Shown piece after piece: positions 55,612 to 64,000 of a DNA stretch of 64,000 bases; the stretch's first letter is position 1; each line of letters begins with the position of its first letter. The stretch comes from Hyphomicrobium_A sp963745205 (GTDB taxonomy: Bacteria; Pseudomonadota; Alphaproteobacteria; Rhizobiales; Hyphomicrobiaceae). Below the pieces are notes generated by a model. It did no database searches and was not told the DNA's origin. It worked only from the letters and a program-made list of their open reading frames with translations. Made by a program: the position numbers and the translations under genes. The DNA lies in the NCBI GenBank assembly GCA_963745205.1, contig CAVUWX010000013.1, positions 1 through 64,000 of the forward strand, in the 5' to 3' direction.

Positions 55612-56238
55612 ATGACGCGGCGCTTGCAGCGCGGCGATCGCTTAGTCGTCGCGAGCCACAATCCCGGCAAGGTCTGGGAGATCAACCAACTCATCGCCCC
55701 CTACGGACTCGATGCGGTCTCCGCGAGCGATCTCGGTCTTGAAGTGCCCGAGGAACCAGAGCCGACGTTCGAGGGCAATGCCCGCATCAAGGCGCGATTC
55801 GCTGCGAAGGCGGCCGGGCTGCCCGCGCTTGCCGACGATTCCGGCATCGAGATCGACGCGCTCGACGGAGCTCCCGGCGTGCACACCGCGGATTGGGCCG
55901 GGCCGAAGCGCGATTTCGGCATTGCCATGCAACGCGTTCATGACCAGATGGCAAAGCGACATGCATGGAGTGGCGAGCCGGCACGCGCCAACTTCATCTC
56001 TGTGCTGTGCCTTGCCTGGCCCGACGGCCAAACGGAGCTGTTCCAAGGCAAGGTTTACGGCCATGTCGTTTGGCCGCCGCGCGGGGACAATGGTTTCGGC
56101 TATGATCCGATCTTCGTCGCCGACGGGCAAACTTTGACTTTCGGCGAGATGGAGCCGGCAAAAAAGTATGCGATCTCCCACCGCACCCGCGCCTTCGAGC
56201 ACTTCAAGCGTGCCTGCCTCGATGATGGGGGCGCCTGA
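55612..56238 (+). CDS. rdgB: Non-canonical purine NTP pyrophosphatase
   Basis: Hydrolyses ITP, XTP and dITP to keep damaged purines out of nucleic acids. LVVASHNPGKVWEINQLIAP is the Ham1 substrate motif; PTFEGNARIKARFAAKAAGL, PALADDSGIEIDALDGAPGV and RGDNGFGYDPIFVADGQTLT, FGEMEPAKKYAISHRTRA complete the signature. The usual alphaproteobacterial order rph-rdgB-hemW is kept, with two genes inserted after rph. Confidence 0.97.
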   Translation: MTRRLQRGDRLVVASHNPGKVWEINQLIAPYGLDAVSASDLGLEVPEEPEPTFEGNARIKARFAAKAAGLPALADDSGIEIDALDGAPGVHTADWAGPKRDFGIAMQRVHDQMAKRHAWSGEPARANFISVLCLAWPDGQTELFQGKVYGHVVWPPRGDNGFGYDPIFVADGQTLTFGEMEPAKKYAISHRTRAFEHFKRACLDDGGA

Positions 56239-57451
56239 CGAGGCCGGCTTCGGCGTCTACGTGCACTGGCCGTTCTGCGCGCAGAAGTGCCCCTACTGCG
56301 ACTTCAATAGTCACGTGCGCTTCGGCGGCATCGATGAAGAGCGGTTTCTCGCGGCCTACCTGCGCGAGCTCGAGCATACGGCGGCGCTCACCGGCCCGCG
56401 TGCGGTTGCCAGCATCTTTTTCGGCGGCGGCACTCCCTCGCTCATGCAACCGCAGACGGTTGCCGCGATCCTCGATCGCATCGCACAGCTCTGGAGCATC
56501 GCTCCGGGCGCGGAGATCACGCTCGAAGCCAACCCCGGCAGCGTTGAGGCCGGCCGCTTCGCGGGCTACGCGCAGGCCGGCGTCAATCGCGTCTCGCTCG
56601 GCGTGCAGTCGCTGCGCGACGATGTCCTGAAGTCGCTTGGGCGCATCCACACCGCGGCCGAGGCCATCTCCGCACTCGCCATTGCGAACGCGCATTTCGA
56701 CCGCGTCTCGTTCGACCTCATCTACGCGCGTCCCCACCAGACAGTGGAGGACTGGCGCCGCGAGCTCGGCGAAGCCCTCGCGCTCGCACGCGGCCATCTC
56801 TCGCTCTACCAGCTCACGATCGAGCCCGAGACGCCGTTTGCCGCTCTGCAGGCCGCGGGCAAGCTCGTCGTGCCCGAAGGCGAGCAAGCGCTTGCCCTTT
56901 TCGAGGTCACGCAGGAGCTGACCGCCGTTGCCGGGCTGCCGGCCTACGAGATTTCCAACCACGCGGCGCCGGGCGAGGAGAGCCGCCACAACCTCCTCTA
57001 TTGGCGGTATGGCGAATACGCCGGCTGCGGGCCAGGCGCGCATGGACGACTGATCTTTCAGGGCGCGCGCCACGCGACCTCCACCGAGCGTTCGCCGGAG
57101 CGCTGGGCCGAGCTCGTCGAGCGCAAGGGCTCAGGCTGGGTCGAAGCGGTGCCGCTGACGCGTGTGGAAGAGGCCGACGAGCGGCTGCTGATGGGCCTGC
57201 GGCTTACCGAAGGAATCGATCTCAACCGGCTGGCGGGCGACGGCGCTATCGCACCGCCCCCTGCTGCGGTTGGCGAACTGACCGCGCTGGGCCTCATCGA
57301 GAGCGTGCGGCGCGAGCCCCACGACCGGCGCGTCCGCGCGACCGCCAAGGGCCGTTTCGTACTGAACGAGATCGTGCTCCGGCTCGCTCTGAGCTGCGAG
57401 ACGCCGAGGGTCTGCGCTTCTCCGATGGACATTCGCCCGAGCGCCGACTAA
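56222..57451 (+). CDS. hemW: Radical SAM haem chaperone HemW
   Basis: The iron-sulfur motif CAQKCPYCDF follows GVYVHWPF at the N-terminus. SIFFGGGTPSLMQPQTVAAI, EITLEANPGSVEAGRFAGYA and VNRVSLGVQSLRDDVLKSLG are typical. It binds haem and is a HemN relative without coproporphyrinogen oxidase activity. The start, at 56222 or 56225, overlaps rdgB by about 17 bp. Confidence 0.96.
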   Translation: MMGAPDEAGFGVYVHWPFCAQKCPYCDFNSHVRFGGIDEERFLAAYLRELEHTAALTGPRAVASIFFGGGTPSLMQPQTVAAILDRIAQLWSIAPGAEITLEANPGSVEAGRFAGYAQAGVNRVSLGVQSLRDDVLKSLGRIHTAAEAISALAIANAHFDRVSFDLIYARPHQTVEDWRRELGEALALARGHLSLYQLTIEPETPFAALQAAGKLVVPEGEQALALFEVTQELTAVAGLPAYEISNHAAPGEESRHNLLYWRYGEYAGCGPGAHGRLIFQGARHATSTERSPERWAELVERKGSGWVEAVPLTRVEEADERLLMGLRLTEGIDLNRLAGDGAIAPPPAAVGELTALGLIESVRREPHDRRVRATAKGRFVLNEIVLRLALSCETPRVCASPMDIRPSAD

Positions 57452-57463
57452 GCACGCATCCGC

Positions 57464-58045
57464 ATGATGCGACGGCTCTACGACTGGATGATGCGCCTGG
57501 CGGCGAGCAAGCGCGCGCCGTGGGCGCTTGCACTCGTCTCCTTCATAGAGAGCTCGTTCTTCCCGATACCGCCCGACGTCATGCTGATTCCAATGGTGCT
57601 GAGCCGTCGCGAGCAGGCGTGGTGGTACGCGACCATAGCGACCGTTGCATCCGTTTTCGGTGGCCTGCTCGGCTACGCCATCGGCTACTTCTTCTACGAC
57701 GCCATCGGTCTTCCGATCCTGAAGTTCTACGGCCGCGAGCACGCGCTCGATTCCTTCATCTCCTTTGTACACGCCTACGGCGTGCCGGCCGTTATCATCA
57801 AAGGCATGACGCCGATCCCCTTCAAGGTCGTCACTATCGCCGCGGGCGTGGCCAAGATGGATCTTGCGGCCTTCATCGGTGCCAGCATCATCGCGCGTGC
57901 CATGCGCTTCTATCTCGTCGCAGGGCTCTTGTATTTCTTCGGCGAGCCGATACGCGAATTCATCGAGCGACGGCTCGTCCTTGTCACCACGGTGTTCGTG
58001 GTGGTCTTGGTTGGCGGGTTCGTCGCCATTAGGTATCTCGTTTAG
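57464..58045 (+). CDS. YqaA/DedA-family membrane protein (SNARE-associated fold)
   Basis: A 193-residue protein with VSFIESSFFPIPPDVMLIPM near the N-terminus, an amphipathic-membrane core (VASVFGGLLGYAIGYFFYDA) and the helix-breaking GMTPIPFKVVTIAAGVAKMD. It is a small DedA relative; larger members move lipid carriers such as undecaprenyl phosphate, so a role in envelope lipid flipping is plausible. Confidence 0.9.
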   Translation: MMRRLYDWMMRLAASKRAPWALALVSFIESSFFPIPPDVMLIPMVLSRREQAWWYATIATVASVFGGLLGYAIGYFFYDAIGLPILKFYGREHALDSFISFVHAYGVPAVIIKGMTPIPFKVVTIAAGVAKMDLAAFIGASIIARAMRFYLVAGLLYFFGEPIREFIERRLVLVTTVFVVVLVGGFVAIRYLV

Positions 58046-58067
58046 ATTGATTATCTTCAGGCGTGCG

Positions 58068-58589
58068 ATGACCCTTGCTCCTTCCGATCCGACCGCCCAC
58101 TCCGCCTACAAGGCCGGCGCCTGGGCCCTGCTGCTGGCGGGCGCGGCGATCATCGGCGCGCTCGGCTTCCAGCACATCGGCGGCATTCTGCCGTGCGAGC
58201 TGTGCCTGGAGCAGCGCTACGCCTACTATGCCGGCGTGCCGCTGCTGTTCCTCTCCCTCGTGCTTTTGAGTGCCGGGCAGCGCCGGCCCGCGGCGCTGCT
58301 GTTCGTTGTCATCGCGTTTGCCTTCCTCGCCAACGCCGCGCTCGGCGTCTATCACGCGGGCGTCGAATGGCATTTGTGGGCGGGGCCCGCTGCTTGCACC
58401 GGCGCGCAGCCGCTTTCGACCTCGGTTGGCGGCTTGCTCAATTCGCTTCCCACAACGAGCGTCATCCGCTGCGACGACGCAGCGTGGCGATTGGCCGGGA
58501 TTTCGCTCGCGGGCTGGAACGTCGCAGTGTCGCTGCTTGTGCTTGCGATGAGCCTGCGCGCGGCGGCCGAGTCGCTGCGCTCGCGCTAA
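58068..58589 (+). CDS. dsbB: Disulfide bond formation protein DsbB family
   Basis: Four membrane helices with the first Cys pair in LPCELCLEQRYAYYAGVPLL, which passes electrons to quinone, and periplasmic Cys residues in AACTGAQPL and VIRCDDAAW. It oxidises a DsbA-like partner, which is not in the window. The length of 173 residues is normal. It follows yqaA after 22 bp. Confidence 0.9.
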   Translation: MTLAPSDPTAHSAYKAGAWALLLAGAAIIGALGFQHIGGILPCELCLEQRYAYYAGVPLLFLSLVLLSAGQRRPAALLFVVIAFAFLANAALGVYHAGVEWHLWAGPAACTGAQPLSTSVGGLLNSLPTTSVIRCDDAAWRLAGISLAGWNVAVSLLVLAMSLRAAAESLRSR

Positions 58590-59476
58590 AAGATCAAGCT
58601 CTTCCGCGGCTTGCGGTATGCACGCGAAATCGATGTGCAGCCCTGAGCATTTCGCGTTCAGCAACTGTCAAGCGAAATACCGTGGGGCGAACACACGCGT
58701 GCCATGCCGTGGTCAAAAAGTGACGGTTAAGTCCACCTCGTTCGCGGAACGCGTGCCGAACTCGTCGCGTTAGGGGACGAGACAGTGAAGAGCGAACTGC
58801 GTCACTGGCGTCCACCGGCACCAAAGTTTGCGTCAGAGTTTGCGTCAGGCCGCAGCGTAGCGCGGAAGTTTGCGTCTCAGTGTGCATCTGTTCCGCCGGG
58901 AACCCCCGCGTACGCGTTCATTGCGTTACACGGTCCGCGTCTCAGTTCAGTTCAGCGTCGTCATTTGCGTTTGTTGCGTAGCGTAGGGTTGTGTCCGCGT
59001 ATCAAGACTCCCCCCACGACACGCTGCAATGCGTGTTGTCCATCTCGAGACGAACCGCTCGGAGGAAAACGTCAGCGCGTATTTCCGAGCGGTTTGCCGA
59101 AAGTTCAAGCGTGAGCGGTCCAGCAAGCCGCTCTGGTCAGTATGAGGTGTGTTGTGGCGTCGGACCAAAGTCAGTGGCGTTCGCTTTCGGAGGCAATCGA
59201 TCAAGTGCTCGTCTCGCTCACGTGCGCGTCGTTCGCGCCGTGCGAGGCCGCAGCAGACGACGATACCTCCGACAGATGAATTCAAACGGTTTCGGGAGGG
59301 TGAGGAGCCCTTCCAACGAGTTGGCAAGCATATGGAGCGTAGGAGCCGAGAGGTCTCCACCAGGCATCGCGTGACATGGTTCTGCGTAGTGATGCCGTTG
59401 CGCTCTGTGTGCTTGCCGCCCCTCAAGGACTCGGCCGCAGAAAGTCGGTCGCCTTGCGAATGACAGGAGGTGTTCG
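58590..59476. other. 887-bp intergenic region with 12-bp direct repeats
   Basis: No gene is convincing. AGTTTGCGTCAG occurs twice in perfect tandem (58825-58836, 58837-58848), and a third related copy AGTTTGCGTCTCAG is at 58867-58880. A ribosome binding site (AGGAGG, 59466) at the right end serves the next gene. Base composition is lower in GC than the flanking genes. Confidence 0.5.
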
Positions 59477-59692
59477 ATGAGTCCCCATCACGTCAACCCG
59501 CTGCAGTGGCATCAGGCGGTCGGGGTCGCGCGGCAGTCCTGCGCGCGCTTCTTCCGCGACGGAGGCACTCCGGCCGATGCGCTCAACGCGTTCGGCGTTC
59601 CCGTCGATGCGCGGCTGTCCGGCGACTGGGGCAAGGCGGTCGACGCCATCGCCGAGATCCTCTGCGCGCTCCCTTCCAAGCGCGCCGCATAA
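59477..59692 (+). CDS. Small conserved hypothetical protein
   Basis: The 71 residues read NPLQWHQAVGVARQSCARFF, RDGGTPADALNAFGVPVDAR and KAVDAIAEILCAL. Helical, cytoplasmic, no known domain. AGGAGG lies 6 bases before the ATG and a strong terminator follows, so the gene is probably expressed on its own. Confidence 0.7.
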   Translation: MSPHHVNPLQWHQAVGVARQSCARFFRDGGTPADALNAFGVPVDARLSGDWGKAVDAIAEILCALPSKRAA

Positions 59693-59731
59693 AGACGCAA
59701 GCCTTTCGCCTTCCGTGAGCCCGCACGTCTT

Positions 59732-59759
59732 GCCCCGGCAGCGATGCCGGGGCTTTTTT
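59732..59759 (+). terminator. Rho-independent terminator
   Basis: GCCCCGGCA (59732-59740) pairs with TGCCGGGGC (59745-59753) around GCGA, followed by six T residues. It ends the small gene at 59477-59692. Confidence 0.9.
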
Positions 59760-59792
59760 GTGTGCGTTTGCAGGTTTGAAGGGTCGCGTGGC

Positions 59793-60353
59793 TTAAGGCT
59801 CGAGCTCGGTATCCCAGTAGAGATAGTCGAGCCAGCTCTGGTGCAGGTAGTTGGGCGGGAACAGCCGCCCGTTGCGGTGGAGCTCGAACACCGTCGGCCG
59901 GTAGGGCGCCTGCGAGGGATGCATCCCGGCCTCGGCCGGCATCGCTCCGCCCTTGTCGAGGTTGCAGGGCGCACAGGCCGCGACGACGTTGTCCCACCGT
60001 GTCTGCCCGCCGCGTGAGCGCGGAACGAGATGGTCGAACGTCAGATCCTCCTTCGACCCGCAGTATTGGCAGGTGAAGCGGTCGCGCAGGAACACGTTGA
60101 AGCGGGTGAAGGCAGGGTAGAGCGCCGGCTTAACGTAGGTCTTGAGCGAAACGACGCTCGGCAGCTTCATCTCGAAGGAGGGGCTGCGTACGAAGCGGTC
60201 GTACTCGGAGACGATATTGACGCGATCGAGAAAAACGGCCTTCACCGACTCTTGCCAGCTCCAGAGCGACAGCGGGTAGTAGCTCAGGGGCCGGAAATCG
60301 GCGTTCAGGACAAGGGCCGGAAAGGAGGCCGGGATGGCCGCATGCGCATTCAC
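59793..60353 (-). CDS. HNH endonuclease family protein
   Basis: The HNH fold with a zinc site is visible: FTCQYCGSKEDLTFDHLVPR, SRGGQTRWDNVVAACAPCNL. The N-terminus (PALVLNADFRPLSYYPLSLW) is typical of the widespread stand-alone bacterial HNH proteins. It is probably a nuclease of housekeeping or repair type; no restriction partner is near. Confidence 0.92.
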   Translation of the reverse strand: MNAHAAIPASFPALVLNADFRPLSYYPLSLWSWQESVKAVFLDRVNIVSEYDRFVRSPSFEMKLPSVVSLKTYVKPALYPAFTRFNVFLRDRFTCQYCGSKEDLTFDHLVPRSRGGQTRWDNVVAACAPCNLDKGGAMPAEAGMHPSQAPYRPTVFELHRNGRLFPPNYLHQSWLDYLYWDTELEP

Positions 60354-60508
60354 GTTTTAACGTCCTGTCGGTTCTCTTTCGCGAATCGCGTTCTCCTATT
60401 GATTGCGGCCGGGATACTAGCCGCGCATATCAGGTCTGTGAAGCGCCGCGCACATGGCTGTGGCGCTCCCGCTACGGGCCCAATCGCCGCGGCCAAGTCG
60501 CAGAAAAT

Positions 60509-61168
60509 CTAGGCCTTTTTTCGATCCCGGTGCTCGACGGGAACCTTGTAGTAGGCCCACAGCATGTGCGCTGCCACGCCGCGCCACGGCCGCCAGCGTT
60601 CTGCGATCGCCAAGAGCTCCTCGCGCGAGGGACGTTGGGAGAGGCGCATCGCGTTGGCGGCGGCGGTCTGCAGCGCAAGGTCGCCCGCCGCAAACGCGTC
60701 GGCTCGGCCGAGGCAGAACAAGAGGAAGATGTCGGCGCTCCACGGGCCGATGCCGGGCAGCGCGGTGAGCGTGTCATGCACGACCTCCTCGGGAGCGGCG
60801 GCGAGTTGCGTCAGGTCGAGCCCCGCCTCGATCGCCTCGCTCATGGCGCGCAGCGTCTTGACCTTCCCGCGCGACAGCCCCGCTCGGCGCAACTCGTCGT
60901 CGCTCAGCGCGAGCAACGCCTTGGCCCCCATCGGCCGAACTGCGGCTCGCACGCGGGCCCAAATCGCCTCGGCGCTCGCGATCGAAAGCTGCTGGCCGAC
61001 GACGATGCGGGCAAGACCCTCGAAGCCCGGAGCGTGCCGCCGCAGCGGCGGATCGCCGGCGCGGTCGTGCGCGCGTCTAAGATGCGGGCACTTGCGCCGC
61101 AGCGCGCGGATGCCTTCGCGCAAATCGGCGTCGGTTTCGATGGTGCGCGCTAGCTTGGAGCGTTTCAT
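60509..61168 (-). CDS. DNA-3-methyladenine glycosylase II (AlkA-like)
   Basis: A helix-hairpin-helix GPD glycosylase of 219 residues: EGLARIVVGQQLSIASAEAI at the N-terminus, LTALPGIGPWSADIFLLFCL as the HhH, and GRADAFAAGDLALQTAAANA with the catalytic Asp. RWRPWRGVAAHMLWAYYKV closes it. It removes alkylated purines in base excision repair. Confidence 0.92.
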   Translation of the reverse strand: MKRSKLARTIETDADLREGIRALRRKCPHLRRAHDRAGDPPLRRHAPGFEGLARIVVGQQLSIASAEAIWARVRAAVRPMGAKALLALSDDELRRAGLSRGKVKTLRAMSEAIEAGLDLTQLAAAPEEVVHDTLTALPGIGPWSADIFLLFCLGRADAFAAGDLALQTAAANAMRLSQRPSREELLAIAERWRPWRGVAAHMLWAYYKVPVEHRDRKKA

Positions 61169-61275
61169 GTGAAAAGCATGCGATGAACTCTTTCGTCGTG
61201 AGGGGGCGGAGAGTAAAGTTAAAGGTCAGGTGCGCAAAGCAGCTCCGGTTGCCCGGTTTGGCGGAGTGCGAAGCG

Positions 61276-61809
61276 ATGGTGTGCGTAACGGCACGGTGTC
61301 TTTCGTTCGCTGCTGTAGCTACTGTCGCCGTGCTGTCGGCGGACCTCACGTCTGCCGCCGACTGGAGCCGGGACTGGGCGACGCTCCACAACGACCGACA
61401 CGGCTTCCTGATCGCCTACCCCATCGATGTGTTCGAGCAGAAGGCCGATCCCGCCACGGACGAGGGCCGCATCCTTTATTCGCGTGACGGCAAGGCGCAG
61501 CTCCTCGTCGGCGCGTTCGAAAACGAAGAGCAGACGACGATCGCGGCCTACCGCGACTACCTGATCAAAGAGAACTATCCGGGCGCTGAGTTCGATTACG
61601 CGCCCGTGCACGACCGGTGGTTCGTCCTCTCCGGTACCATCGGCGACAAGGAATTCTACGAGCGCGTGAGCTTCACCTGTGGCGGCCGCCTCATCAATAG
61701 CTGGGCCATGATCTACCCCAAGGCTGAGAACGGTTTTTACGACCGCGTCGTGGAGGCGGTAGCGCGCACCTACTCGCCCGGCGCCGGACACTCTGGCAAT
61801 TGCGACTGA
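61276..61809 (+). CDS. Secreted hypothetical protein
   Basis: A signal peptide (SFAAVATVAVLSADLTSA) precedes a domain of about 150 residues: GFLIAYPIDVFEQKADPATD, SRDGKAQLLVGAFENEEQTT and DRWFVLSGTIGDKEFYERVS. It is probably periplasmic. The ATG at 61276 is favoured because GGAG lies 9 bases upstream and it leads straight into the signal peptide. Function is unknown. Confidence 0.75.
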   Translation: MVCVTARCLSFAAVATVAVLSADLTSAADWSRDWATLHNDRHGFLIAYPIDVFEQKADPATDEGRILYSRDGKAQLLVGAFENEEQTTIAAYRDYLIKENYPGAEFDYAPVHDRWFVLSGTIGDKEFYERVSFTCGGRLINSWAMIYPKAENGFYDRVVEAVARTYSPGAGHSGNCD

Positions 61810-61831
61810 GACCGGGCATTCCTCTCGGGCC

Positions 61832-62701
61832 ATGCCAGAGCCTCCCGTTCTCCGTTTCGCGCCAAGCCCCAACGGTCCGCTGCATCTCGGCCACGCGCTC
61901 TCCGCGCTCACAGGCTTCGAGATGGCGCGCCGGCTCGGTGGGCGTTTCCTCTTGCGCATCGAGGACATCGACACCGAGCGATCCCGCGAGGAGCACGTCG
62001 CCGGCATTCTCGAGGATCTCGCCTGGCTCGGCATCGCGTGGGAGGAGCCGGTACTGCGGCAGTCGCAGCGGTTTGCCGTCTACGCGCAAGCCGCGCAGCT
62101 GCTTGAGGCGCAAGGGCTGCTCTACCCGTGCTTTGCCACGCGCTCGGAGATCGCGGAAGCGGCGGCCGCCGGGCCCCTCGATCCGGAGGGCGCGCCGCTC
62201 TACCCCGGCCTGCACAAGCGCCTGAGCCAAGCCGAGATCGAAGCGCGCATAGCGGCCGGCGGGCGATACGCTTTGCGTCTACACCTGGACCGAGCGATCG
62301 CAGCAGTGCAGCGCCGGCTCGGCGGGCGCCCGCTAGCGTTCACGGAGCTCGACGAAGGCGGCGCTCCCCACCTCGTCGAGGCGCATCCCGAACGCTGGGG
62401 CGATACCGTGATCCTGCGCAAGGACGTGCCGGCGAGCTACCATCTCGCGGTCGTCGTCGATGACGCCGCCCAGGGGGTTAGCCACGTCGTGCGCGGCCGT
62501 GACCTCTACGCAGCCACCGACCTCCAGCGCCTGCTCCAAGTCGTTCTGGGCCTGCCGGAGCCGGTTTACCATCATCACCGCTTGGTTAACGACCCGCAGG
62601 GACGCAAGCTATCGAAGAGCGCCCGCGACACAGCGTTGGCAAGCCTCAGGGCGGCCGGTGTGTCAGCGGTGGATATTCGTAGGCAACTCGGTTTACCTTA
62701 A
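61832..62701 (+). CDS. gluQ: Glutamyl-Q tRNA(Asp) synthetase
   Basis: A GluRS catalytic-core paralog that attaches Glu to queuosine in tRNA-Asp. VLRFAPSPNGPLHLGHALSA contains the HIGH-like site, RFLLRIEDIDTERSREEHVA follows, and the KMSKS-like motif is DPQGRKLSKSARD. The length of 289 residues without an anticodon-binding domain is diagnostic. Confidence 0.95.
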   Translation: MPEPPVLRFAPSPNGPLHLGHALSALTGFEMARRLGGRFLLRIEDIDTERSREEHVAGILEDLAWLGIAWEEPVLRQSQRFAVYAQAAQLLEAQGLLYPCFATRSEIAEAAAAGPLDPEGAPLYPGLHKRLSQAEIEARIAAGGRYALRLHLDRAIAAVQRRLGGRPLAFTELDEGGAPHLVEAHPERWGDTVILRKDVPASYHLAVVVDDAAQGVSHVVRGRDLYAATDLQRLLQVVLGLPEPVYHHHRLVNDPQGRKLSKSARDTALASLRAAGVSAVDIRRQLGLP

Positions 62702-62816
62702 TGTTGGAAAGCGGCACTTCGGGCCCCCTCAGAAGGTCTGTTTAAGCGCTTGGCTGACCTGCCAAGATCAATATGCCGGGGGCCCGGATAGGCCGGGGGG
62801 CATTGGGGCAGATGGC

Positions 62817-64000
62817 GTGAAGAAGCCCTCGAAGGTCAGGCAGAAGTCTGCGGCCCGCGTGCCGAGCGCGCGGGCGCGGCGGCCGCGTGCGAGTCGGCCT
62901 GCTCCCGCGCCGGCCCCCGTTTCAGCACCGTTGGCGCATCCGGCTGCGGACGCCTCCGCGAGCGACTTCTCGCGCGACGATCGCCTGTCGCTCGTTTTCC
63001 TCCTTCTTCCCGTCATGGTGCTCACGCTTGCCGTGGGCGCGGTGCAATTGCTTGCGCCAAACAACTCCGAGCGGCGGCAGCTCGCGCTGCTGCCCGCGGC
63101 GACGATCGTATCGGCGGAGCCGCCGCGCGTTGCCGTCTCGGCCGAACCCGTCTCCATTGAGCGCACTCTTTGCCCGCTGGCGGATCGACCGGCGCCGGTT
63201 GCGGCGGTGTCCGCTACAACGGTTCAAACGTCAGCCGTTTACGAGCGCGCGAGCTTGGTTCCGACAACCCCGGAGCTCCATGAGCTGCTGCCAGGGAACG
63301 CCATCGTTGCTAAGATCGCGACGCTGGGACATGCCGATAAGTGCGTGGCAACGGCGGCCGCCGGCAAGGTCCTCCCCGTCAGCGCGGCCGTGGCGCCGAG
63401 CCCGGAAGCGTTCGGGCGGATGCTGGCTGCCGCGGCCCGCCGTGAGACCGAGGACCTCGTCGTCTACACGGACAAATATCGCGACATGGGCTTTCCCATG
63501 GGCGACGTGCGGCCGCTCTTCGGCGTCTGCACCGACGTCGTCGTTCGCGCCTACCGTGCCCTTGGCATCGATCTGCAGGTGCTCGTGCACAACGCCAAGC
63601 TCGGCACCGGCGACCCGAGCATCGACCATCGCCGGGTAGAGACGCTGCGCCGCTTCTTCGCCAAGTACGGCACCTCCATTCCGGTGACGGATTTCGCGGA
63701 GGAGTACCAGCCCGGCGACATCGTCACCTACCGTCGACCCGAAGGGCGGGGTTCGCAGACGCACATCGCCATCGTATCGGACGTGATGGCGCCGTCGGGG
63801 CGCCCGATGGTCGTGCACAACCGCGGCTGGGGCCCGCAGATCGAGGACGCGCTGTTTGCCAACGGCGTGACCGGTCACTACCGGTTTTCCAACGCGAGCC
63901 CGCCTGAGCAGACGGTTTCGCATCCACCGGAGGCGCCCAAAGCACACCACGCGGCGCAAACCTCTTGGTTGGACGCAGAGCGCCTCAAGGTCAGCGTCTC
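62817..64000 (+). CDS. DUF1287 domain protein, partial (runs off the window)
   Basis: The frame is open from GTG 62817 to the window end with no stop. A basic, Arg/Ala/Pro-rich N-terminus leads to one membrane segment (LVFLLLPVMVLTLAVGAVQL). From about residue 218 the DUF1287 domain begins: VYTDKYRDMGFPMGDVRPLF, GVCTDVVVRAYRALGIDLQV, EYQPGDIVTYRRP, HIAIVSDVMAPSG and VVHNRGWGPQIEDALF. The Cys and His suggest an NlpC/P60-like peptidase fold in the periplasm. The start is uncertain because an ATG at 62812 is followed by an early stop. Confidence 0.85.
   Translation, partial: MKKPSKVRQKSAARVPSARARRPRASRPAPAPAPVSAPLAHPAADASASDFSRDDRLSLVFLLLPVMVLTLAVGAVQLLAPNNSERRQLALLPAATIVSAEPPRVAVSAEPVSIERTLCPLADRPAPVAAVSATTVQTSAVYERASLVPTTPELHELLPGNAIVAKIATLGHADKCVATAAAGKVLPVSAAVAPSPEAFGRMLAAAARRETEDLVVYTDKYRDMGFPMGDVRPLFGVCTDVVVRAYRALGIDLQVLVHNAKLGTGDPSIDHRRVETLRRFFAKYGTSIPVTDFAEEYQPGDIVTYRRPEGRGSQTHIAIVSDVMAPSGRPMVVHNRGWGPQIEDALFANGVTGHYRFSNASPPEQTVSHPPEAPKAHHAAQTSWLDAERLKVSV

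Noticed and set aside
58825..58880. CRISPR array
   Set aside because: Units are 12 bp, two directly adjacent without spacers, and no cas gene is in the window. No CRISPR array was seen elsewhere.
62887..63959. Frames on both strands over the last gene
   Set aside because: They overlap the open DUF1287 frame, which has clear domain motifs; the others have none.

Overview
The window looks like a chromosome segment of a Hyphomicrobiales (Rhizobiales) alphaproteobacterium with methylotroph-like and PHB-storing traits. The evidence is the gene content: formaldehyde-activating enzyme, several phasins, a type II intracellular PHB depolymerase, an orphan NepR, an L19 with the long C-terminal extension usual in this order, and many small proteins of the kind found in bradyrhizobia. 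I cannot name a species from sequence alone.

The window has two parts. From 1 to about 43.5 kb it is accessory DNA: short, loosely packed genes, many fragments, and remnants of IS1380, IS21, IS1595, IS110 and IS3 elements. An apparently complete IS1-like transposase and two tyrosine-recombinase tails also lie here. At least a dozen loci are split by single-base frameshifts: a DUF6878 gene, a CoA-transferase, a phasin, a glycosyltransferase, phaZ, a metallopeptidase, a RecD-like helicase and others. From 43.7 to 64 kb it is compact housekeeping DNA, where no gene I examined is frameshifted: map, rplS, trmD, pyrF, a flavin reductase, dnaJ, dnaK, grpE and hrcA on the minus strand, then rph, DUF1772, a VOC protein, rdgB, hemW, yqaA, dsbB, gluQ and a DUF1287 gene on the plus strand.

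The boundary is informative. A decayed 3' half of tRNA-Phe lies at 43.42-43.48 kb, and 270 bp further on radC stops in the middle of its MPN domain. This is what integration of an element at a tRNA 3' end would leave.

Region by region: 0-7 kb small genes and relics (groEL 3' end, PH-domain, VOC, CBS, response regulator); 7.3-15.4 kb secreted and cytochrome proteins with IS debris, a CoA-transferase and phasin pieces that include three micro-inversions; 15.6-24 kb phasin, Fae and two glycosyltransferases; 24-29 kb hypotheticals, phaZ and an IS1-like transposase; 29-36 kb an XRE/ImmA-IrrE protein with a partner gene, NepR, structured repeats and tandem paralogs; 36.6-43.1 kb a defence-like cluster.

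That cluster holds a YgjP-like metallopeptidase fragment, a large protein combining an uncharacterised N-terminal domain, a RecD-type SF1 helicase and a probable PD-(D/E)xK nuclease, and an intact AbiEi/AbiEii pair with a two-copy operator. It is the best candidate for an undescribed system. The XRE-ImmA/IrrE pair at 29.3-30.9 kb is the second.

In the core half, dnaJ, dnaK, grpE and hrcA form a heat-shock block, and dnaK has a promoter resembling the alphaproteobacterial RpoH consensus. rph, rdgB and hemW serve RNA processing, nucleotide-pool cleaning and haem handling.
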